Below are positions 1-5,281 of a stretch of DNA of 5,281 nucleotides, in pieces (position 1 is the first letter of the stretch; every line of letters starts with the position of its first letter). Below the pieces are notes generated by a model. That model saw nothing but the letters and a program-made list of their open reading frames with translations, did no database searches and was not told the origin of the DNA. The DNA is from Spirochaetaceae bacterium. GTDB taxonomy: Bacteria > Spirochaetota > Spirochaetia > Treponematales > Breznakiellaceae. The stretch spans positions 1 through 5,281 of the forward strand of contig JAITGR010000208.1 of assembly GCA_031280455.1 (NCBI GenBank). The letters are read 5' to 3'. The translations under genes were made by a program, and so were the position numbers.

Positions 1-197
1 TTAAGGCAGAGGCTTTCAATCTCTTTTTCTTTGTCGTCAATAACGCTGTCGCTTTCGATTATTTGCCGCGCCAGGGCGGCGTCCTGGTGTTCCAGCGCGT
101 ATGCGGCGCGTTCTATCGCCTCTTCAATAAGCGCCCCCATTGCTGTCAAATTGTCGTGCAGCAAAGAGAGCTGCTGTTCAAACCGTTCCCGAATCAT
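1..197 (-). CDS. phoU: PhoU phosphate-signalling regulator, N-terminal 65 residues (cut by the window edge)
   Basis: The first 65 codons of a PhoU-family protein are present; the gene continues past the left edge. PhoU proteins are cytoplasmic helical-bundle proteins that interact with the Pst transporter and the phosphate sensor kinase and hold the Pho response off when phosphate is plentiful. The visible part is wholly helical in character. It starts [10 protein letters not shown], and at residues 49-64 has the acidic pattern S-D-x-x-I-D-x-x-E-x-x-I-E-x-x-C, which matches the metal-binding first repeat of PhoU. The ATG at 197 overlaps the pstB stop codon as ATGA and is preceded by GGGAGG (203-208) with a 5-base spacer, so the start is secure and translation is probably coupled to pstB. 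The position at the end of a pst operon is the classical one. The second three-helix repeat cannot be seen. Confidence 0.93.
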   Translation of the reverse strand, partial: MIRERFEQQLSLLHDNLTAMGALIEEAIERAAYALEHQDAALARQIIESDSVIDDKEKEIESLCL

Positions 198-943
198 CCG
201 AACCTCCCGGTAATGTAATCTTCTGTGCGCTTGTCCGCCGGATGAGCGAACAACATTTCTGTCGCGCCGTGTTCTACCATTTCGCCGTTCAGAAAAAACG
301 CGGTGCTGTCGCTGGTGCGCGCCGCCTGCTGCATGTTGTGCGTAACGATAATTATAGTGTATTTTTCCCGCAGCGTAACCAGCAGTTCCTCAATGCGGCC
401 TGTTGAAACAGGGTCGAGCGCGCTGGTCGGTTCATCCAGCAGCAGCACTTCCGGCGAGACGGCGAGCGCGCGGGCTATGCACAGACGCTGCTGCTGCCCG
501 CCGGAAAGCCCCAGCGCGTTCTTTTTAAGGCGGTCTTTCAGTTCGTCCCAGATAGCCGCTCCGGTAAGCGAGCGTTCGACAATCTCGTCCAGCGCCGCCC
601 GCGACGTTATGCCGAAGCTGCGCGGGCCGAACGCGATGTTGTCGTAGATGCTCATCGGGAAGGGGTTGGGTTTTTGAAACACCATGCCCGCGCGTTTACG
701 CAGCGTGTTCACGTCAATCGCGCCGTATATGTCGATGCCGGAGAGCAGTACGCTGCCGCTGACCGCGCAGCCTTCAACAAGGTCGTTCATGCGGTTGAGC
801 GTTTTAAGCAGCGTGCTTTTGCCGCAGCCGGACGGCCCTATGAGCGCGGTTATGGTGTTTGCCGGTATGTCCGTGTTGATGTTTTTGAGCGCGTGGTAGT
901 CGCCGTAACGCACGTTCAGATTGCGTATTTCAAAGCAGTTCAC
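194..943 (-). CDS. pstB: PstB, ATP-binding subunit of the phosphate ABC transporter
   Basis: This 249-residue protein is the cytoplasmic ATPase that powers phosphate import through PstC/PstA. All ABC motifs are present and intact: Walker [10 protein letters not shown] at residues 36-44, the Q-loop glutamine at 90 within the PstB-typical FQKPNPFP, signature LSGGQQQRL at 146-154, Walker B VLLLDEP at 166-172, D-loop SALD at 174-177 and the switch histidine at 202 (THNMQQA). The [10 protein letters not shown] stretch and the C-terminal [10 protein letters not shown] are typical of PstB rather than of other ABC ATPases, and the length is normal for the family. The start is GTG at 943, overlapping the pstA stop as GTGA, with GGGAGG at 950-955 and a 6-base spacer. 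The stop overlaps the phoU start as ATGA. Function is assigned with high confidence. Confidence 0.98.
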   Translation of the reverse strand: MNCFEIRNLNVRYGDYHALKNINTDIPANTITALIGPSGCGKSTLLKTLNRMNDLVEGCAVSGSVLLSGIDIYGAIDVNTLRKRAGMVFQKPNPFPMSIYDNIAFGPRSFGITSRAALDEIVERSLTGAAIWDELKDRLKKNALGLSGGQQQRLCIARALAVSPEVLLLDEPTSALDPVSTGRIEELLVTLREKYTIIIVTHNMQQAARTSDSTAFFLNGEMVEHGATEMLFAHPADKRTEDYITGRFG

Positions 944-1803
944 GCCGCGCCTCCCGCCGCGCCTTTTGGCGTACCCGCGCGCCGGGCCAGCGCCGCCGCC
1001 GCGGTGTTTATCAGCAGCACCAGCGCCAGCAGCGCCGCCGCCGTCGCGTACGCTTTGTCCGTGTGCAGCCCTTCGCTGGAAAGCGCGTATATGTGCACGG
1101 CGAGGGTACGCGCCGACTGGAGCGGGTTTTCCGGTATACGCGCCACGGTGCCGGCTGTGTAGATGAGCGCGGCGCTTTCGCCGACAACGCGGCCTATGGC
1201 AAGGATAACGCCGGCGAGTATGCCCGGCCTGGCCGCCGGCAGCGTTACGGCAAACACGGTGCGCAGGCGTCCCGCGCCCAGGGCAAAGGAGCCTTCGCGC
1301 CAGATGTCCGGCACGGCGCGCAGGGCTTCTTCGGCGGCGCGCATGACGAGCGGCAGTATCATAAGCGAAAGCGTGAGCGCGCCTGATACCAGCGAAAAGC
1401 CCAGCCCCAGAAAGTTGACAAAGCAGAGCATACCAAACAGGCCGTACACAACCGACGGGATTCCGGCGAGGGTCTCGGCGGTTACGCGGATGCAGGCGAC
1501 CACTTTGCTCCGGCGGGGGGCGTATTCGGCCAGGTATATCGCGGCTGCTATGCCTGCCGGCGCGGCTATGGCCAGCGACAGCGCGCTTATGTACACGGTG
1601 GCAAGCAGCGCCGGCAGCAGCGAGACGTTTTCGCTGGTGTACACGGCGGCGAAAAGGCCCGGCGACAGGTGCGGTACGCCGCGTATGACGATAAAGCCTG
1701 TTATGTACAAAAAGACGCCCGCGCAGAACGCCGCCCCGGCCCAGACGGCAAGGCGCAGCGCGTGTTCCAAAAAGTCAGTACGGCTGTGCAAGTGTGTGTT
1801 CAT
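940..1803 (-). CDS. pstA: PstA, phosphate ABC transporter permease
   Basis: A 287-residue inner-membrane permease that pairs with PstC to form the phosphate channel. Hydrophobic segments lie at about residues 16-40, 63-93, 111-135, 137-155, 189-206 and 250-270, consistent with six membrane spans. The [11 protein letters not shown] motif is at 114-124. The cytoplasmic coupling (EAA) loop runs from about 159 to 209, with [17 protein letters not shown], and [12 protein letters not shown] leading to the conserved GRVVGES (204-210) whose Arg and Glu are characteristic of Pst permeases. It is called PstA rather than PstC because of its position next to pstB, the GESAAL sequence following the EAA loop, and the absence of the W-x-P segment seen in the neighbouring permease. 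It starts 15 bases after pstC with a strong Shine-Dalgarno and ends overlapping pstB. The alanine/glycine-rich tail is unremarkable. Confidence 0.96.
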   Translation of the reverse strand: MNTHLHSRTDFLEHALRLAVWAGAAFCAGVFLYITGFIVIRGVPHLSPGLFAAVYTSENVSLLPALLATVYISALSLAIAAPAGIAAAIYLAEYAPRRSKVVACIRVTAETLAGIPSVVYGLFGMLCFVNFLGLGFSLVSGALTLSLMILPLVMRAAEEALRAVPDIWREGSFALGAGRLRTVFAVTLPAARPGILAGVILAIGRVVGESAALIYTAGTVARIPENPLQSARTLAVHIYALSSEGLHTDKAYATAAALLALVLLINTAAAALARRAGTPKGAAGGAA

Positions 1804-1808
1804 GTATG

Positions 1809-1815
1809 CCTCCTT
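1809..1815 (-). promoter_or_regulatory. Ribosome binding site of pstA
   Basis: AAGGAGG lies 5 bases before the pstA ATG, in the 15-base gap between pstC and pstA. It is the only non-overlapping junction within pstSCAB-phoU, and it has the fullest Shine-Dalgarno of the operon's internal starts, which suggests pstA is initiated independently instead of by stop-start coupling. Confidence 0.85.
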
Positions 1816-1818
1816 AAA

Positions 1819-2682
1819 TTATGTTTTTGCGCGGGTAAGCAGGGTAAAACTGGTATTCAATATCAGTATAAAAACAAACAGCACCACGCCGCAGGCAATG
1901 AGCGCGTTCCGGTGCAATTCCGCGGCGTACGCCATTTCCAGCACGATGTTTGCCGTGAGTGTGCGCGCGCCGCGCAGCACGGAAACCGGCATACGCGCCT
2001 GATTGCCGGCGACCATAATTACCGCCATGGTTTCGCCAATCGCCCTGCCCATAGCCAGCACCACGGCGGCAAGTATGCCGGATTTCGCGGCGGGCAGCAT
2101 CACCAGGAACACGGCGCGGTAGTGGCCGGCCCCCAGCGCGAGCGCCCCCTCGTAGTACTGGCGCGGCACGGAGCGCAGGGCGCTTTCGGCTATACCGGCG
2201 CTCACCGGCAGTATCATAATGCCCAGGAGTATGCCCGCCGCCAGTATGCTGTTGCCGGCAAGCGGGACAATGGCCGCCATGCCGAAAAAGCCGTACACCA
2301 CCGACGGAATGCCGGCCATTAAGTCCACGCCGGTTTTGAGGAACCGGTACAGGCCACGCGGGCAGGAGCAGGCGAGAAACACCGCGCACAGCAGGCCGGC
2401 GGGCAGCCCCGTAAGCAGGGCGAGCGCGGTTACGCCGAAACTCGCCGCTATCATGGGGAGTATGCCGAACAGCGGCGGAACGTCCGCCGGCGACCATTCG
2501 GTACCCAGGAGGAAGGCCGCGGGGCCGATTTCGGCGATGGCCGGAACGCCGCTGGCAAACAGAAAGCCGCATATCAAGAGGACGGCCAGCACGCAGATTG
2601 CCGCGCTCATCAAAAAGACGGCGCGCATAACCCGCTCCGAAATGTGCCGCGAGCGCGCGCGGACGGGGAGGGCGGCGTTCAT
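1819..2682 (-). CDS. pstC: PstC, phosphate ABC transporter permease
   Basis: A 287-residue inner-membrane permease and partner of PstA. Hydrophobic spans are visible at about residues 19-43, 70-105, 117-141, 144-163, 195-215 and 257-280. The TEWSP element at 61-65, in the first periplasmic loop, is characteristic of Pst[12 protein letters not shown] lies at 124-134, nearly identical to the matching motif in PstA. The EAA loop covers about 166-217: ESALRSVPRQYYEGALALGAG, then LPAAKSGILAAVVLAMGRAIGETMA split across 196-220, with the conserved Arg213 and Glu217 of the GRAIGET motif. The ATG at 2682 overlaps the pstS TGA as ATGA. The closest Shine-Dalgarno-like GGAG sits about 12 bases upstream, so initiation probably depends on ribosomes finishing pstS. 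The protein is slightly shorter than the E. coli homologue but shows no missing element. Confidence 0.97.
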   Translation of the reverse strand: MNAALPVRARSRHISERVMRAVFLMSAAICVLAVLLICGFLFASGVPAIAEIGPAAFLLGTEWSPADVPPLFGILPMIAASFGVTALALLTGLPAGLLCAVFLACSCPRGLYRFLKTGVDLMAGIPSVVYGFFGMAAIVPLAGNSILAAGILLGIMILPVSAGIAESALRSVPRQYYEGALALGAGHYRAVFLVMLPAAKSGILAAVVLAMGRAIGETMAVIMVAGNQARMPVSVLRGARTLTANIVLEMAYAAELHRNALIACGVVLFVFILILNTSFTLLTRAKT

Positions 2683-3545
2683 TTCAGTATGTCGCTCCAG
2701 GCAGCCGCCGTTCCGGTGAATATCGCGCGCACCTGATCTTTCGAGAGGCCGTCCAGCGGGTTCTGCGTGTTGACAATGACCGCGATACCGTCAATCGCCA
2801 GCAAGTCAGGCGACAGTTCCGTGCGCTCTTTGGCGTTCAGTTCGCGGCTGGACATGGCGATGTCGTAGATGCCGTCCATGGCCGCCGCAAGACCGGCGGA
2901 AGAATCGCTCTGCTGAATCTCGATTTCCGCCTGCGGGTTCAGCGCAAGGTAGGCTTCCCGCAGTTTTTCCATGATAGGCGTAACCGACGACGAGCCGCCA
3001 ACAACAACCTTGCCGGTAATGGCGCCGCTTGTGTACGGCGCCCCCGCGCCTATGCTGATGTAACTTTTCCCGACAATCTCCTGCCCCTGCGCCGAAAGCA
3101 TAAAGGCGCGGAAGTCGCGGCCTGCGTCGCTTAAATCCGGTTTTGCGGCTATGTAGAATGGCCGCGAAACAGGATAGCTGCCGTTTTGGACGTTTTCCAC
3201 CGATGCCGCCGCGCCGTCTATGGCGAGGGCTTTGACGGTGCGGTTGAGCGAGCCCAGCGAAATGTAGCCCGCGGCGTATTTGTTGTTTGCGACCGTGGCC
3301 ATAACCACATCAGTCAGCCGCGCGACTATGGCTTCGCTGGTGGTCATGTCCTTCCGGCTGCCGTCCGCGCCTTTACGCTCAATGCCGAAAATATCGATGA
3401 ACGCGCCGCGCGTCCCCGACCCGTCTTCCCGCGAGACGACGACGATGTCCTGGCGCAGCGCGAACTCCTCCTGCCCCCGCCTGGCGCACGAAACGGCCAG
3501 CGTTCCGGCGGCGCACAACGTCAATATTCTGTAAAAAATGGTCAT
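2679..3545 (-). CDS. pstS: PstS-family phosphate-binding lipoprotein with circularly permuted domain order
   Basis: A 288-residue solute-binding lipoprotein that delivers phosphate to PstCA. The start is ATG at 3545, chosen because GGAGG precedes it and a lipoprotein signal follows directly: Arg6, a hydrophobic core, and LAVSC with the lipidated Cys20. The open frame extends 56 codons further upstream, but that part reads through a palindrome and lacks protein character. Mature motifs appear in unusual order: VVVSREDGSGTR (35-46, phosphate-loop Arg39/Ser43/Gly44/Thr45), AAGYISLGSL (91-100), VKALAIDG (104-111), YPVSRPFYI (124-132), FMLSAQGQEIV (148-158), YISI (162-165), a linker near 166-178, then GGSSSVTP (183-190), QQSDSSAG (211-218), DIAMSSRELN (228-237), DGIAVIVNTQNPL (252-264) and IFTG...W (275-283). 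In classical PstS the GSSxxxP half comes first and the SGT half second, so the two halves are swapped. Total length and all motif sets are complete. The stop overlaps pstC as ATGA. Confidence 0.93.
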   Translation of the reverse strand: MTIFYRILTLCAAGTLAVSCARRGQEEFALRQDIVVVSREDGSGTRGAFIDIFGIERKGADGSRKDMTTSEAIVARLTDVVMATVANNKYAAGYISLGSLNRTVKALAIDGAAASVENVQNGSYPVSRPFYIAAKPDLSDAGRDFRAFMLSAQGQEIVGKSYISIGAGAPYTSGAITGKVVVGGSSSVTPIMEKLREAYLALNPQAEIEIQQSDSSAGLAAAMDGIYDIAMSSRELNAKERTELSPDLLAIDGIAVIVNTQNPLDGLSKDQVRAIFTGTAAAWSDILK

Positions 3546-3547
3546 AG

Positions 3548-3555
3548 TTCCTCCA
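3548..3555 (-). promoter_or_regulatory. Ribosome binding site fixing the pstS start
   Basis: TGGAGGAA lies immediately upstream of ATG at 3545, with GGAGG about 4-5 bases from the start codon. No comparable site precedes the longer in-frame start at 3713, and the lipoprotein signal begins at 3545, so this site decides the start. Confidence 0.85.
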
Positions 3556-3567
3556 TATACCGGTATA
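3556..3567. promoter_or_regulatory. Perfect 12-base palindrome between the pstS promoter region and ribosome binding site
   Basis: TATACCGGTATA is its own reverse complement. It abuts the Shine-Dalgarno and overlaps the putative -10 element of pstS. The position would suit an operator or a small hairpin limiting ribosome access, but a 12-base AT-rich palindrome may also be incidental. No known regulator is assigned. Confidence 0.35.
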
Positions 3568-3592
3568 ATAAAACCGTTCTGTATAAATTGAA
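3565..3592 (-). promoter_or_regulatory. Candidate sigma-70-like promoter of pstSCAB-phoU
   Basis: On the minus strand TTCAAT (3592-3587) and TATTAT (3570-3565) are separated by 16 bases, giving a transcript start very near the pstS Shine-Dalgarno. An alternative -10, TATACA at 3585-3580, with TTTTAC 17 bases upstream, is also possible and would leave a longer leader. Both -35 elements are weak, which is usual for activator-dependent phosphate promoters. The region is AT-rich against a GC-rich background. Confidence 0.4.
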
Positions 3593-3601
3593 GGGGCTGC
3601 G

Positions 3602-3618
3602 TGTAAAAAAAAGGTAAA
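3602..3618 (-). promoter_or_regulatory. Pho-box-like direct repeat upstream of pstS
   Basis: Minus-strand TTTACC (3618-3613) and TTTACA (3607-3602) are direct repeats separated by 5 T bases, an 11-base period. Known PhoB and PhoP sites are also direct repeats with 11-base periodicity, and the B. subtilis PhoP consensus is TT-A-CA-like. The site lies just upstream of the candidate promoter of the phosphate operon, where an activator would bind. The T-run makes chance similarity a real possibility. Confidence 0.35.
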
Positions 3619-3676
3619 ATTTCGCGGGTTTGAGGGGCAGAGCGCTCCGTCCAAACAGCATAACTCAAAGTCGAGA

Positions 3677-3710
3677 ATGCTGTCCCAAAATCGCAATTTT
3701 GGGACAGCAT
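3677..3710. repeat. Perfect 15-bp inverted repeat (stem-loop) between tolC-like gene and pstS
   Basis: ATGCTGTCCCAAAAT at 3677-3691 is exactly reverse-complementary to 3696-3710, with a 4-base loop. It begins 25 bases after the stop codon of the tolC-like gene. It could end or attenuate transcription from that gene, but no T-tract follows the stem on the minus strand, so it is not a standard intrinsic terminator. An outer 8-base inverted repeat, CCAAACAG at 3651-3658 and CTGTTTGG at 3714-3721, encloses it. The high perfection suggests either a dispersed palindromic element or an mRNA-stabilising structure. Confidence 0.8.
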
Positions 3711-3735
3711 CAACTGTTTGGGCAGGGCGGACAGT

Positions 3736-5142
3736 TCAACGCGCCGTGCCGGAGGCCGTTTGGAACGCGGTAGCGGCTATGTGGTAGTTAGCCCGCGCCT
3801 GGTCGAGCTTCGCGCTGTTTTCGTGCTCCAGCGCCAGCGCCATAAGATAATCGCTCAACGAACTCAAACCCGCGCTGTATTTTTGTTCAAACTCCTCGCG
3901 GTTTGTTTTCGCGTATTGCACGCCAATTTCGGCGAGTTTGACGCGCTTGTACGCCGTCTGCCAGGCAGTCAATTTGTTCCGCAGGTCAAGCATGAGATAG
4001 TCCGCGTTGACCGCAAGCTGCTCCTCGGCGGACCTGCGCGCCGCGCCTTTTTCGCGCGTCTTGTAAACCCCCTCCCACCAGGCCGACAGCGGAATGTTAA
4101 AGAGCAGAAACCCGACAAAATCCTGGTAGTACCCGCTCGTGTTGGCAAAAAGCGCGCTGTTAAAAGAAAAATCGGTACGCAAAAAACTCACGCCAAGCTC
4201 TATCGAAGGAAGATACCCGCCAAACGCGATGGCCTCTTCCAGCTTTGCCGCGTCGCGTTGAATCACAAGCAGCTGAAATTCAGGCCGCAGCGGAAGCCGC
4301 GCCGCCGCGTCCCCCGCGTCGTCCGGCGGCTCGGCAATATCGCCAAAAACGCCGTCAACACTAACGGCGGAACCGTCCTTTATGCCGGCAAACAGTTTGA
4401 AGTCGTCGCCGGCGACAACGCGCATCTGTGCCATTTCGTCCCGCTGAATAGCGATTTCCTCCCGCTTCAGACTGACGCGCAGATAATCGCTGCGCGACAC
4501 AACACCCTGCTCCAGCGCCTGCGCCACCTTCGCGTACAGATTGTCAAGCGTTTGCTTGTACCCGTCAAGCGTTGTAATCAACTCGCCCAAAAGCGCGTAC
4601 TGATAGTACTTCGATTCCGCCTGGGCGAAAATTTCGCCGCGCCGTATGTGCAGTTTGTACGCCGAAGCGTCAACGGCCTTTTGCGCAAGCCGGTTCGAGT
4701 TGACAATTCTGCCGCCGGCAAAAAGCGTCTGCGTAAACGTAACAGTCCCCAGCCAGACCCCCAGCGGGTCGCTAAAATCAATGGTTTCGTCAATGTGAAT
4801 GACTTTGTTGGGGACGTCGAATGTATACAGGCTTTGGTTGTTAAAGTCCGAGCTGATGCCCGCCTGCGCGCCGCCGCCAAAAATGTTCGGCTTTGCCAAC
4901 GCGGCCGTCGCGCTTACCGCGGGAAAGTACCGGGTAAACGCGCCGGAGCGCACGAGCTTACTTTTTTCAAGTTCGCTTTCGGCGATGTGCACGTCAAGAT
5001 TGTTCGCCAGCGCAAGAGCGCGGTATTCGTCAAGCGAAACCCGCCGCCCCGCCGCCGCGTCTTGCGCCGCCAGCGTACCAAGCCGCGCGCACAACAAAAA
5101 AATGGCCGCCGCGCCGCGCCCGGCGGTTTTTGCAATGTTCAT
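3736..5142 (-). CDS. TolC-family outer-membrane efflux channel protein
   Basis: A 468-residue outer-membrane factor (OEP family), the trimeric channel that takes substrates from an inner-membrane pump and adaptor across the outer membrane. Residues 1 to about 26 form a Sec signal peptide (Lys5/Arg9, hydrophobic core, cleavage near LAAQ). Two pseudo-repeats are visible. The first holds SLDEYRALALANN (36-48), the RYFPAVSA segment (71-78), TQTLFAGGRI (137-146), and the helical LEQGVVSRSDYL (210-221). The second holds LPLRPEFQLL (283-292), GGYLPSIELGVSF (308-320), NIPLSAWWEG (349-358) and YSAGLSSLSDYLMA (422-435), followed by a long helix ending in TASG. The paired G-x-x-S-x-x-DYL motifs are diagnostic for the family. 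Length is normal. AAAGGAGG at 5147-5154 precedes ATG at 5142. No adaptor or pump gene is seen beside it, so its partner and substrate are unknown. A role linked to phosphate is not implied by the sequence. Confidence 0.93.
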   Translation of the reverse strand: MNIAKTAGRGAAAIFLLCARLGTLAAQDAAAGRRVSLDEYRALALANNLDVHIAESELEKSKLVRSGAFTRYFPAVSATAALAKPNIFGGGAQAGISSDFNNQSLYTFDVPNKVIHIDETIDFSDPLGVWLGTVTFTQTLFAGGRIVNSNRLAQKAVDASAYKLHIRRGEIFAQAESKYYQYALLGELITTLDGYKQTLDNLYAKVAQALEQGVVSRSDYLRVSLKREEIAIQRDEMAQMRVVAGDDFKLFAGIKDGSAVSVDGVFGDIAEPPDDAGDAAARLPLRPEFQLLVIQRDAAKLEEAIAFGGYLPSIELGVSFLRTDFSFNSALFANTSGYYQDFVGFLLFNIPLSAWWEGVYKTREKGAARRSAEEQLAVNADYLMLDLRNKLTAWQTAYKRVKLAEIGVQYAKTNREEFEQKYSAGLSSLSDYLMALALEHENSAKLDQARANYHIAATAFQTASGTAR

Positions 5143-5146
5143 TTAG

Positions 5147-5154
5147 CCTCCTTT
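5147..5154 (-). promoter_or_regulatory. Ribosome binding site of the tolC-like gene
   Basis: AAAGGAGG sits 4 bases before ATG at 5142. It lies inside a short inverted repeat, GCCT-AAAGG-AGGC (5146-5158), which could fold over the site, though the 4-bp stem is weak. Confidence 0.8.
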
Positions 5155-5163
5155 AGGCAATGC

Positions 5164-5174
5164 TGATTAAATCA
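5164..5174. promoter_or_regulatory. Short symmetrical site upstream of the tolC-like gene
   Basis: TGATTAAATCA is a perfect 5-base inverted repeat around a central A, just upstream of the Shine-Dalgarno. It could be an operator half-site pair. It resembles an FNR/CRP-type site only loosely, because the spacing is wrong. No clear -35/-10 pair could be chosen in the surrounding AT-rich stretch (5161-5190). Confidence 0.2.
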
Positions 5175-5194
5175 AGCGTTAAAATTAGGGCGCA

Positions 5195-5211
5195 TTTTTG
5201 CTGCGCAAAAA
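5195..5211. repeat. Stem-loop upstream of the tolC-like gene
   Basis: TTTTTGC and GCAAAAA form a perfect 7-bp stem around a 3-base loop (TGC). It lies between the candidate promoter zone of the tolC-like gene and the larger stem-loop at the right edge. On either strand the stem ends in an A/T run, so a weak terminator for a gene beyond the right edge is possible. Confidence 0.5.
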
Positions 5212-5265
5212 CCGGGCTATCCGCTCCAATTTGGCCGCTTTGCGGCCAAATTCCGCTTCTATCCC
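5210..5265. repeat. Dispersed-repeat-like unit centred on an 11-bp stem-loop
   Basis: AATTTGGCCGC (5228-5238) and GCGGCCAAATT (5242-5252) form a perfect 11-bp stem with a TTT loop. On the minus strand the stem is flanked by GGGATAGAAGCGGA on one side and GGAGCGGATAGCCCGG on the other, so AGCGGA and GATAG each occur on both sides. This layout, an intergenic hairpin with conserved flanks, is like the short repeats found in many copies between genes of some bacteria. On the minus strand it would lie at the 3' end of any gene beyond the right edge, where such units often act as terminators or transcript stabilisers. Copy number cannot be judged from one window. Confidence 0.55.
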
Positions 5266-5281
5266 TTGCGCTCTTCCGTAT

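Noticed and set aside
1163..2002. A 279-codon open frame on the plus strand opposite pstA and the end of pstC
   Set aside because: It crosses two well-supported permease genes and their junction, and its Ser/Ala/Arg/Thr-rich translation resembles no protein family.
1814..2572. A 252-codon minus-strand frame inside pstC in another phase
   Set aside because: It is Arg/Gly-rich with no motifs, whereas the other frame encodes a full PstC with intact EAA loop and coupling to pstS and pstA.
2679..3545. The swapped PstS halves as an assembly error or frameshifted remnant
   Set aside because: One continuous frame carries signal, both halves and a natural stop overlapping pstC, with a total length that fits one complete PstS. 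An error would be unlikely to leave both junctions in frame.
3564..3569. TATAAT on the plus strand as a -10 box for a divergent promoter
   Set aside because: There is no gene on the plus strand downstream for it to serve, and the same bases are better read as part of the minus-strand pstS promoter.
3677..3710. The 15-bp palindrome as an ordinary intrinsic terminator of the tolC-like gene
   Set aside because: On the minus strand the stem is followed by mixed sequence, not a T-run; the nearest 8-T run is some 60 bases on and has no GC stem before it.
3546..3713. A 56-codon N-terminal extension of PstS starting at 3713
   Set aside because: It would bury the lipoprotein signal inside the protein, reads through the palindrome and promoter-like sequence, and has no Shine-Dalgarno; the ATG at 3545 has all of these in the right place.
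3718..5166. A 482-codon open frame on the plus strand opposite the tolC-like gene
   Set aside because: It is rich in Arg, Lys, Val and Ala with no recognisable motif and no signal, and it lies exactly antisense to a clearly recognisable TolC-family protein. Long antisense frames are expected in GC-rich coding DNA.
1..5281. CRISPR arrays, tRNA or rRNA genes, transposase genes, toxin-antitoxin or defence genes
   Set aside because: No spaced repeat array, no RNA gene signature and no such proteins are visible; nearly all bases are taken up by the six genes described.

Overview
The window carries a high-affinity phosphate uptake (Pst) operon, read entirely on the minus strand, with a TolC-type outer-membrane efflux gene upstream of it. 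Read in the direction of transcription (right to left), the order is: an intergenic repeat/stem-loop region at the right edge, a tolC-like gene, a 190-base intergenic region with a long palindrome and likely promoter elements, pstS, pstC, pstA, pstB, and the start of phoU, which runs off the left edge. No gene on the plus strand is supported.

The organism looks like a GC-rich diderm bacterium: it has a TolC-family outer-membrane channel, yet its phosphate-binding protein carries a lipoprotein signal rather than a plain periplasmic one. That combination is common in spirochaetes, and the sequence style would suit a treponeme-like spirochaete, but this is a weak inference and a phylogeny would be needed.

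The genes are tightly coupled. pstS/pstC and pstB/phoU overlap by ATGA, pstA/pstB overlap by GTGA (pstB starts with GTG), and only 15 bases separate pstC and pstA, with a strong Shine-Dalgarno in the gap. PstS captures phosphate at the membrane surface, PstC and PstA form the channel, PstB supplies ATP hydrolysis, and PhoU is the usual negative regulator linking transport to phosphate signalling.

The most striking observation is that PstS is circularly permuted relative to classical PstS. The half that normally lies at the C-terminus (SREDGSGTR through GQEIV/YISI) comes first after the lipoprotein signal, and the half that normally lies at the N-terminus (GSSSVTP through IFTG/W) comes last. 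The reading frame, start site, signal peptide and coupling to pstC are all intact, so this is a real architecture and not a broken gene. Other items worth a look are an 11-base-period direct repeat upstream of pstS that resembles a Pho box, a perfect 15-bp palindrome nested within an outer inverted repeat, and a dispersed-repeat-like unit at the right edge.
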